Source of the DNA: Vombatus ursinus
Taxonomy: Eukaryota; Chordata; Mammalia; Diprotodontia; Vombatidae
Length of the DNA stretch: 64,000 nucleotides
Direction: 5' to 3'
Assembly: GCF_900497805.2 (NCBI RefSeq)
Contig: NW_020954713.1
Span: forward strand, 6,918,180-6,982,179
Shown here: piece by piece, positions 63,401 to 64,000 of the stretch
How the letters are laid out: each line of letters begins with the position of its first letter
Position numbering within the stretch: position 1 is the first letter of the stretch
Translations under genes and position numbers: made by a program
The notes under the pieces: generated by a model
The model's input: only the letters and a program-made list of their open reading frames with translations
Told to the model about the DNA's origin: nothing
The model's database searches: none

Positions 63401-63870
63401 CAGAGCCTTCCCAGATTGGGCTCAGCCTACCTACCTGGACATCCACTTTATTAGCACAGCCTTTAAGAACCCAGAGTCATTGTCAAGCTACCATGAAGTT
63501 TCAAAGACTTTCATATACCTATCAAATGTATAGCCTGGATCTCAGGATAATAGGGATTTAGCAATATTCATAATTACAGGGCAGTTTCTATGCCTAATGG
63601 TCTCACTGTAGCAAATTAATGATAACTTTTTTTTTGAATTGAGAATTAGGTCAAAAGGTTAAAGGAGTCATTACCTAGAGTTTGAATTGAGTTATGTTAG
63701 GCCTTTGGGTTGCATTACAATGCAGAAGGGGTCTTAATCCTGAAGCTGAGAATTAATTGTGATATAATCAGCTTACTTTTCTTTGACAGAAAAAGTGGAT
63801 AATTGTTGCTGTCTCGCTGGTGCTGGCTGCCCTCCTTGCCCTAATTATTGGTTTATCAGTTGGCAAATGA
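23089..63870 (+). CDS. STX2: Syntaxin-2 (epimorphin), Qa-SNARE, ten coding exons
   Basis: Plasma-membrane t-SNARE that pairs with SNAP-23/25-type and VAMP partners to drive vesicle fusion; in mammals it is also linked to cytokinesis, spermatogenesis and, as epimorphin, epithelial morphogenesis. The joined exons (listed in the summary) give 864 coding bases, 288 residues, the length I recall for human STX2. Seen: N-terminal [10 protein letters not shown]; Habc helices about residues 28-150; linker about 155-185; SNARE motif about 191-253 with the zero-layer glutamine at residue 225 (FVETQ/GEMI); a basic KARRKK stretch; and a hydrophobic anchor about 265-284. From memory the sequence is much closer to STX2 than to STX1, STX3 or STX4 ([34 protein letters not shown]). 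The start is the first ATG after a GC-rich leader, with G at -3. All introns are GT-AG and no coding exon is broken. Identity is firm; the transcript ends are not visible. Confidence 0.97.
23200..23236. repeat. G19 / G4 / C13 homopolymer palindrome in intron 1
   Basis: Nineteen G (23200-23218), one C, four G, then thirteen C (23224-23236), 82 bp after the exon 1 donor. It can fold as a hairpin or as a G-quadruplex on either strand. Run lengths in such tracts are often wrong in assemblies. Confidence 0.9.
23455..23870 (+). repeat. Minisatellite, ~75-87 bp units, about 4-5 copies, intron 1
   Basis: The motif GACCTGGTCACTTAGATG, with small changes, starts at 23534, 23610, 23694 and 23781 (spacings 76, 84 and 87). 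Between copies lie C-rich blocks and CTCTGAGAGGCCC-type segments. An upstream partial unit (about 23455-23533) shares the CCTCCGTCCTCTCTGTAGG end. It lies directly after the CpG island. Confidence 0.85.
23871..25255. repeat. Intron 1, 5' part: L2 3' end (+) at 23895-24020, worn MIRs, no exon
   Basis: TAGACTGTGAGCTCCTTGAG, then GTGCCTGACGTGTAGTAGG, is an L2 3' end. 24030-24180 and 24350-24520 carry MIR-like CAGTTTCTTTGTCTGTAAAA and related text. 24590-24910 has an open frame with no recognised feature. No alternative exon 1 is evident. Confidence 0.55.
25260..25690 (-). repeat. L1 3' UTR fragment, antisense, intron 1
   Basis: The pyrimidine-rich TTCCACCTTACTCCTACCTG block, GATTCTGCTCACTTTACTCT and CAGTTCATGCAAGTCTTCCT are the complement of the L1 3' region seen in other copies. 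Heavily diverged. Confidence 0.65.
25691..26370. other. Intron 1 stretch with nothing recognised
   Basis: AT-rich with no splice-bounded open frame and no repeat family I can name. A few TATA/GATA-like short runs lie near 26220-26260. Confidence 0.4.
26371..26628 (+). repeat. Long CORE-SINE, intron 1
   Basis: GGGGCAGCAAGGTAGGGAAG, CTAGCTGTGTTACCCTGGGC, GGAGAAGGAAATGGCAAGCC and GGGTCACAAAGAGTCAGACA, ending in an AACAAC-rich tail. Complete from head to tail, with moderate divergence. Confidence 0.92.
26735..26955 (-). repeat. MIR-like SINE remnant, intron 1
   Basis: AAAGTTAAGTGACTTTCCTA, GGGTCAAACAGATAACAAG and CTTGAACTCCATTCTTCAAG are the complement of a worn MIR core. Confidence 0.55.
26970..29488. 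other. 2.5 kb of intron 1 with little identifiable repeat
   Basis: No exon bounded by good splice sites is evident and no repeat family is named, apart from a possible old repeat at 28800-29105 resembling 3900-4180. Its unusually low repeat content within this intron makes it a place to look for conserved enhancer sequence. Confidence 0.45.
29489..29758 (+). repeat. Long CORE-SINE with 12-bp target-site duplication, intron 1
   Basis: The element runs 29502-29746: GGGCAGCTAAGTGACAACAG, CTAGCTGTGTGACCCTGGGC, then GGGTCATGAAGAGTCAGACA. ATAGCTTGTTTG flanks it at 29489-29500 and 29747-29758, identical in both copies. Confidence 0.95.
29760..30320. repeat. L2 3' end (+), CORE-SINE (-) and MIR (-) in tandem, intron 1
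   Basis: 29780-29884 is an L2 3' end (GACTGTTAACTTCTTCAGGG). 29885-30074 is a reverse SINE (GATGGGGTTTTCTTGTTGAA, ACTTGCCCAGGATCACACAG). 30078-30310 reads as a reverse MIR (CTCATTTTACAGATGAGAAA). Confidence 0.75.
30352..30500. repeat. Possible non-autonomous hAT-type DNA transposon
   Basis: GACCAGGAGTCTACAAACTG at one end, AACTTTATTTAAAAATATG inside and TTTGCTGACCTTTAATTTAG at the other resemble worn ends of a MER5/Charlie-like element. The ends are only partly complementary, so this is tentative. Confidence 0.35.
30501..31250. repeat. L2 (-) at about 30500-30900 and MIR (+) at 30990-31200, intron 1
   Basis: 30500-30900 has L2 complement blocks (AGAAGCTTGCATTCTGTTGG). 30990-31200 is a forward MIR (CAGTTTCCTCATCTGTAAAA, TGGGAATGATAATAGCACC). 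Confidence 0.6.
31480..32640 (+). repeat. LINE-2 ORF2 C-terminal region and 3' end, intron 1
   Basis: GTCTGATCACGTCACTCCAC, CAGTGGCTTCGTAGTACCTC, TCATGCCTGGAATGGAG, GCTCAGGCTTTACTTTCTCC and CTTAGCACAGTGTCTGGAAC follow the expected L2 order. No intact frame. Confidence 0.8.
32697..33240. repeat. MIR split by a long CORE-SINE, plus CTT-rich tract and L2 end
   Basis: A MIR-like unit begins AACACTTTAAGATTTATAAA and resumes at 32983 with TTATCTCATTTAATTCC. Between them lies a reverse SINE (32740-32980; CTTCGTGACCCCGTTTGGGG ... CAGCTAGCTGCCCC), flanked by TTCACATA on both sides. A CTT-rich tract lies at 33120-33160 and an L2-type end at 33180-33240. Confidence 0.8.
33241..34055. other. Intron 1 stretch with nothing recognised
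   Basis: Open frames on the minus strand (33481-33756, 33623-33922) show no known domain and no splice context. It may be an old unclassified repeat. Confidence 0.35.
34060..34500 (-). repeat. LINE-2 (-) followed by MIR (-), intron 1
   Basis: 34060-34335: AGCATTTATTAAGTGCTTCC, TCAAGGAGTGCACAG, then GGGAAAGGCTTCTCACAGAA. 34340-34500: TCTCATTTTACTGATGACAG, GAACTCAGGACCTCTTGACT. Confidence 0.7.
34501..35910. repeat. SINE fragment (+) at 34820-34930, then LINE-2 (-) 35030-35910
   Basis: 34501-34815 is unassigned. 34820-34930 is a worn SINE head (ACTGGATAGAGGGTTGTC). 35030-35910 carries L2 complement blocks: GCTCTTGGGATACAGAGACA, GGGAGCTTACAGTCTATTAG and CTTTAGGAAGAGCTGTTTGG. Confidence 0.65.
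35975..37110. repeat. MIR (-), L2 (-), (TG)n microsatellite and L2 (-), intron 1
   Basis: 35975-36110 is a reverse MIR. 36235-36390 is an L2 3' end complement. 36391-36430 is (TG)n, about 20 units. 36940-37110 is another worn L2 complement (GGGAGCTTACTATCTAATGG). Confidence 0.6.
37111..37930. other. Intron 1 stretch with nothing recognised
   Basis: No repeat family, exon or RNA gene is identified. There is a T-run at 37801-37811. Confidence 0.4.
37931..38925. repeat. L2 (+) fragment, MIR-like patch and L2 (-), intron 1
   Basis: 37950-38110 is a forward L2 piece (TCAGTGGCTCCCTCTTGCCT). 38200-38290 resembles a MIR tail. 38290-38925 is an antisense L2 with GGCAATAGGGAGTCACTGGA and GGGGAGTGACATAGTCAGAT. 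Confidence 0.65.
38930..39420 (+). repeat. Longer copy of the RTE-associated marsupial repeat, intron 1
   Basis: The 5' part matches 13105-13270 and 52810-52985 (CATGACACCAGGAAGGTGAT, GACTTGCAAGTGAATTAGAT). It continues about 300 bp further (GGTCTTTCCCAGGTCTCAGT) with sequence absent from the other two copies. Confidence 0.5.
39421..40424. repeat. Unassigned purine-rich stretch, L2 (+) 39955-40245, CR1/L3 end (+) 40275-40400
   Basis: 39421-39950 is purine-rich, possibly worn antisense L2. 39955-40245 is a forward L2-like piece. 40275-40400 has GGTTGGACTTAATGACCTCT, then GAAGTCTCTTCCAACTTTGA, the characteristic CR1/L3 3' end. Confidence 0.6.
40425..41475 (-). repeat. LINE-2, antisense, best-preserved copy, intron 1
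   Basis: It begins with the L2 3' end complement (ATTCCTTCTATGTGCCAGGT) and runs through CTGCCCTCAAGGAGCTTGTA, GGAGGGGGCTGGGCTATGAA, GGATTGGAGTGGAGAGAGGC and GCAGTAATCTAGATGTGAGG to CAGGATGACTCCTAGATTGG. Interrupted by the SINE at 40671-40819. Confidence 0.8.
40659..40830 (+). repeat. CORE-SINE nested in LINE-2, with target-site duplication
   Basis: The element 40671-40819 (GAGGCAGCTAGGTGGCACAG ... A-tail) splits the L2. GGTGAGATTTT at 40659-40669 and GGTGGGATTTT at 40820-40830 flank it (10 of 11). Confidence 0.92.
41476..42357. repeat. End of intron 1: L2 end (+), unassigned DNA, MIR (-) 42070-42215
   Basis: 41476-41555 is an L2 3' end. 42070-42215 is a reverse MIR (AAAGATGAGGAAACTGAGAC). 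The last 40 bp form the pyrimidine-rich acceptor of exon 2. Confidence 0.6.
42358..42432 (+). CDS. STX2: STX2 coding exon 2 (residues 11-35)
   Basis: 75 bases, phase 0 to 0, after a pyrimidine-rich acceptor ending TTTCAG and before GTAAGA. It encodes [13 protein letters not shown] followed by [12 protein letters not shown], leading into helix Ha. The acidic stretch followed by VVVEKDHF matches remembered mammalian STX2 with conservative changes. Confidence 0.95.
42433..44455. other. Intron 2, 5' part, 2 kb with nothing recognised
   Basis: AT-rich, apparently single-copy by eye, with no exon-like open frame flanked by splice sites. Candidate non-coding constraint cannot be judged without other genomes. 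Confidence 0.45.
44460..44780 (+). repeat. Two MIR-type SINE units, intron 2
   Basis: GGTTCGAATCCTGACTCTAC and CTTCAGTTTCTTCTGATATA, then a second unit with TTCTCATGTATAAAATGGG. Both worn. Confidence 0.7.
44781..46074. repeat. Intron 2, 3' part: SINE (+) 45505-45760 with (TTA)n tail
   Basis: 44781-45500 is unassigned. 45505-45770 is a SINE with an 18-20 bp A-run inside (45605-45623), then CAGTTTCCCCATCTGTAAAA and GTAAAGTGCTTAGCACAGTG. A (TTA)n tail follows at 45773-45800. The exon 3 acceptor follows. Confidence 0.75.
46075..46174 (+). CDS. STX2: STX2 coding exon 3 (residues 36-69, Ha helix)
   Basis: 100 bases, phase 0 in and phase 1 out; acceptor TTCCAG, donor GTAAGT. It encodes [20 protein letters not shown], then [13 protein letters not shown], which is helix Ha and the Ha-Hb turn. 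The VKK codons form a run of nine A (46128-46136), a coding homopolymer. L1 3'-end DNA begins only about 60 bp after the donor. Confidence 0.96.
46230..46740 (-). repeat. L1 3' UTR, antisense, just after exon 3
   Basis: TTTTATTTTTTCCCAATTC, TTTTCCTGATTCTGCTCATT, CACTTTGCATCAGTTTGTAC. The complement of the + strand copies. It starts about 55 bp after the exon 3 donor. Confidence 0.8.
46741..46930. repeat. Two short interspersed-repeat pieces of unknown family
   Basis: CAATCCCAGTGAGGAACCTC begins a piece resembling 21600-21760. GGGCCAGATTAAAATGCATT, then GGGAAATATTTGATG, has the look of another repeated tail. No coding content. Confidence 0.4.
46931..47400 (+). repeat. L1 with ORF2 scrap joined to 3' UTR (internally deleted), intron 3
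   Basis: An in-frame scrap reads [18 protein letters not shown], matching the L1 ORF2 KYLGI region. It is followed at once by a stop and by 3' UTR text (CTGTATGAACTGATGCAAAG, GGAGAACCAGGAGAACAA), so the C-terminal part of ORF2 is missing. It lies opposite in strand to the 46230-46740 copy. Confidence 0.75.
47401..48307. other. Intron 3 stretch with nothing recognised
   Basis: GC is slightly higher around 47500-47720. Two short open frames on the + strand have no recognisable motif and no paired splice sites. Possibly old unclassified repeat. Confidence 0.4.
48308..48552 (-). repeat. Long CORE-SINE, intron 3
   Basis: GTTGTTGTTCAGTCAG, CTTGGCAAAGATACTGGAGT, GGTCACACAGCTAGTAAGTG and GCCACCTAGCTGCCC. 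The complement of the long subtype. Confidence 0.9.
48553..48879. other. Intron 3 stretch, unclassified repeat-like
   Basis: Text such as TTGGCAGCAGAAAACAGCAT looks like an old interspersed element of unknown family. No gene. Confidence 0.3.
48880..49385 (-). repeat. Two nested L1 3' ends, antisense, intron 3
   Basis: 48890-49025 carries one L1 3' terminus (CAGCCCCTTTCCCACCCATT, AAATGTATTTCCATATTA). A second, better-kept terminus runs 49070-49385 (CACTTCCATAAGATTTTGAG, CATTAGTCATCTTGTAAAG). Confidence 0.75.
49690..50170 (+). repeat. LINE-2 3' region, intron 3
   Basis: GGTCTTTAAAGCCCTTCACA, CACAATACAGTTCAAAGCTC, then ACTGGGAGCTCCTTGAGGGC and CTTAGCACAGTGCTTAGCAC. Continuous and in order. Confidence 0.85.
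50220..51120 (+). repeat. CR1/L3-type LINE remnant, intron 3
   Basis: It follows the CR1/L3 3' region: CAGATTTGCACATGGCCCAA, CAAAAAGAACTGGGCCTCTT, AGTGGACTGCAGTCTCAATG, AAGGCAAAGGCTGGATGACC, GGGTTGAACTTGATGGTTTC and GATTCGATGATTCTATGA. Old. Confidence 0.75.
51195..51910 (-). repeat. L1-type 3' UTR variant, antisense, intron 3
   Basis: CCTCCACCCCATCCAACAAG is the polypyrimidine block. CATTCACTAATCGATGGTCT and CAAGTAATAGCAGAGAGAGC are the complement of worn L1 3' text. A different subfamily from the 53825 copy. Confidence 0.55.
52037..52205 (+). repeat. Young CORE-SINE with perfect 13-bp target-site duplication, intron 3
   Basis: The element 52050-52192 starts GGGGCAGCTAGGTGGCGCAG, contains GGATAGAGCACCGCCTGGAT and CTGGGCAAGTCACTTAACCC, and ends in a C-run (52181-52192). 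AAATTCTATTTTT lies at 52037-52049 and 52193-52205 with no mismatch. Confidence 0.95.
52206..53383. repeat. End of intron 3: MIR (+) 52645-52805, RTE-associated repeat (+) 52810-52985
   Basis: 52645-52805 is a forward MIR. 52810-52985 matches 13105-13270 and 38930-39120. 52206-52640 and 52986-53383 are unassigned, ending in the exon 4 acceptor. Confidence 0.6.
53384..53458 (+). CDS. STX2: STX2 coding exon 4 (residues 69-94, Hb start)
   Basis: 75 bases, phase 1 in and out; acceptor TTTTTAAAG, donor GTAAGT. It encodes [15 protein letters not shown], then [10 protein letters not shown], the start of helix Hb. The NKIRAKLK motif is typical of plasma-membrane syntaxins. Confidence 0.96.
53765..53815. 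repeat. TA/TG microsatellite, intron 4
   Basis: An imperfect ATATAT/GTATGTG array just before the HAL1-like element. Confidence 0.85.
53825..57195 (-). mobile_element. Half-L1 (HAL1-like) element, 3.4 kb, antisense in intron 4
   Basis: Read on the minus strand: a 5' UTR of about 0.7 kb (57195-56510), an L1 ORF1 (about 56500-55430), then directly a long 3' UTR (about 55430-53825) with no ORF2. ORF1 retains a coiled-coil-rich N-terminal part ([20 protein letters not shown]), the RRM region ([14 protein letters not shown]) and a worn C-terminal domain. Premature stops after DARKS and elsewhere show that it is inactive. The 3' UTR matches the L1 copies at 18470 and 46931. ORF1-only organisation is the hallmark of HAL1; the alternative is an L1 that lost ORF2 by deletion. 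CAGTGGC at both ends may be a short target duplication. Confidence 0.75.
55728..56500 (-). pseudogene. L1 ORF1 protein gene (decayed), part of the half-L1
   Basis: Two open segments remain: 56255-56500 and 55728-56117. The first has the lysine/glutamate-rich coiled coil. The second continues the coiled coil ([20 protein letters not shown]) into [13 protein letters not shown], the nucleic-acid-binding RRM start. ORF1 protein normally trimerises and coats LINE RNA. Stops and frame changes separate the segments and the weaker C-terminal part, so no functional product is expected. Confidence 0.85.
57196..57578. other. End of intron 4: T-run (57196-57213) then unassigned sequence
   Basis: A T-run lies directly beyond the 5' end of the antisense half-L1. 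It could be the reverse-strand A-tail of an older insertion that served as target. 57214-57578 shows nothing else and ends in the exon 5 acceptor. Confidence 0.5.
57579..57652 (+). CDS. STX2: STX2 coding exon 5 (residues 94-118)
   Basis: 74 bases, phase 1 to 0; acceptor TTCTCAG, donor GTTTGA (weaker than its neighbours but usable). It encodes [18 protein letters not shown], then LRIRKTQ, the end of Hb and start of Hc. Human has SG where this sequence has NA, from memory. Confidence 0.96.
57803..58040 (+). repeat. Long CORE-SINE filling much of intron 5
   Basis: GGGCAGCTAAGTGGTGCAGT, CTGTGTTACCCTGGGCAAGT, GGGTCACGAAGAGTTGGGCA. Complete from head to tail. TATCTAG just before the head and again just after the tail may be the target duplication. 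The intron is only 576 bp. Confidence 0.92.
58229..58337 (+). CDS. STX2: STX2 coding exon 6 (residues 119-155, Hc helix)
   Basis: 109 bases, phase 0 to 1; acceptor GTTACAG, donor GTGAGT. It encodes [19 protein letters not shown], then [16 protein letters not shown]. This is helix Hc, including the [12 protein letters not shown] motif shared by syntaxins 1-4, which contributes to the closed conformation held against the SNARE helix. Confidence 0.97.
58365..58510 (+). repeat. MIR in the 260-bp intron 6
   Basis: CATCAGCTGTGTGACCTTGA, then CTTCTCTGTGATATTGG, and CAGGTTGTTGTGAGAAAAGT. It takes up over half of the intron between exons 6 and 7. Confidence 0.75.
58598..58671 (+). CDS. STX2: STX2 coding exon 7 (residues 155-179, linker)
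   Basis: 74 bases, phase 1 to 0; acceptor TTCTTAG, donor GTAAGC. It encodes [18 protein letters not shown], then PSIFTSD, the hinge between Habc and the SNARE helix. The LEEML stretch corresponds to the linker that, in syntaxin-1, controls open and closed states. Confidence 0.97.
58781..58918 (+). CDS. STX2: STX2 coding exon 8 (residues 180-225, N-terminal half of SNARE motif)
   Basis: 138 bases, phase 0 to 0; acceptor TTCCAAAG, donor GTAACT. It encodes [20 protein letters not shown], then [16 protein letters not shown], then [10 protein letters not shown]. The last codon is the glutamine of the ionic zero layer (equivalent to Q226 of syntaxin-1A). Intron 7 just before it is only 109 bp. Confidence 0.98.
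58919..60804. other. Intron 8: CR1/L3 end at 59030-59185, otherwise unassigned
   Basis: GGAGACTCCTCCTCACTGGA, then CCAGGTGGCTTCTGAGGTTC, is a CR1/L3-type 3' end. 59190-60804 shows no repeat I can name. It contains a splice-bounded 28-base candidate at 60241-60268 (see findings). Confidence 0.5.
60805..60915 (+). CDS. STX2: STX2 coding exon 9 (residues 226-262, C-terminal half of SNARE motif)
   Basis: 111 bases, phase 0 to 0; acceptor TTTTTAG, donor GTAAGC. It encodes [20 protein letters not shown], then [17 protein letters not shown], the membrane-proximal SNARE layers and the basic juxtamembrane segment. It ends at a codon boundary just before the anchor, so anchor exons can be swapped without changing frame. 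Confidence 0.98.
60916..63789. other. Intron 9: 2.9 kb, few repeats, possible alternative last exon
   Basis: No SINE or LINE copy is evident, unlike every other large intron here. It contains an acceptor-preceded, in-frame hydrophilic tail at 61862-61933 and a GC-richer patch at 62800-63000. There is no alternative hydrophobic anchor exon in this interval. Confidence 0.5.
63790..63870 (+). CDS. STX2: STX2 coding exon 10 (residues 263-288, membrane anchor and stop)
   Basis: 81 coding bases including TGA, after acceptor TTTGACAG. It encodes [18 protein letters not shown] followed by IIGLSVGK, a single C-terminal tail anchor. This matches the KKWIIIAV...GLSVGK form of the mammalian STX2 C-terminus as I remember it, not the alternative KLMFIII... 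form. No polyadenylation signal follows in the window. A GTAAGT donor at 63918 suggests that the exon is spliced onward. Confidence 0.95.
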   Translation, partial: KKWIIVAVSLVLAALLALIIGLSVGK

Positions 63871-63917
63871 TGATGCGTGGATAACTGCAGCATGCTTGCC
63901 TCTCTGCCATTGCGGCA
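63871..63917 (+). other. STX2: Probable non-coding tail of STX2 exon 10, ending at a splice donor
   Basis: After the TGA the sequence runs 47 bases to GGCA/GTAAGT, a near-consensus donor. If used, exon 10 is 63790-63917 (128 bp, not a multiple of three): a cassette that carries its own stop and whose skipping would expose another C-terminal exon downstream. Alternatively the exon simply continues as 3' UTR. Confidence 0.55.
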
Positions 63918-64000
63918 GTAAGTAACTAATTGACTAACTTTGTTTTTGTTACTTTTTAACTTTCATAATTTGCCACAGTAGTGATAATCCCATTTTAGTT

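Overview
The window is mammalian nuclear DNA, most probably from a marsupial. It is dense in tRNA-headed CORE-SINEs of the type abundant in marsupials, in old LINE-2, CR1/L3 and RTE-like LINEs, and in L1 / half-L1 copies with marsupial-type 5' and 3' ends. The species cannot be fixed from the sequence alone. There is no bacterial, phage or CRISPR content.

The one host gene I can support is syntaxin-2 (STX2, epimorphin), on the + strand from about 23.0 kb to the right edge. Ten coding exons splice in frame into a 288-residue protein: 23089-23118, 42358-42432, 46075-46174, 53384-53458, 57579-57652, 58229-58337, 58598-58671, 58781-58918, 60805-60915 and 63790-63870. Every junction has GT/AG ends and the phases agree. 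The order is N-terminal peptide, Habc helices, linker, Qa-SNARE helix and C-terminal membrane anchor. Exon 1 lies in a CpG island with GC boxes and an NRF1-type motif. A good splice donor follows the stop codon by 47 bases, so the last coding exon is probably a stop-containing cassette. The 3' UTR and any alternative anchor exon would then lie beyond the window.

Layout: 1-22.8 kb is upstream intergenic sequence, almost all repeats (L2, RTE-like, L1, SINE, MIR, microsatellites, one 10-base assembly gap). 22.8-23.5 kb is the CpG island with promoter and exon 1. 23.1-42.4 kb is the 19.2 kb intron 1, with a GC homopolymer palindrome, an ~80 bp minisatellite and many L2/SINE copies. 42.4-57.6 kb holds exons 2-5 and L1-rich introns, including a 3.4 kb antisense half-L1 (HAL1-like) in intron 4. 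57.6-59 kb is a compact exon cluster (exons 5-8). 59-64 kb holds exons 9 and 10 and the least repeat-rich introns.

The observations most worth checking are the C-terminal isoform switch, a possible soluble-tail last exon in intron 9, a possible poison microexon in intron 8, the intron-1 minisatellite with repeated acceptor-like motifs, and the HAL1-like element. I see no new multi-gene system here.
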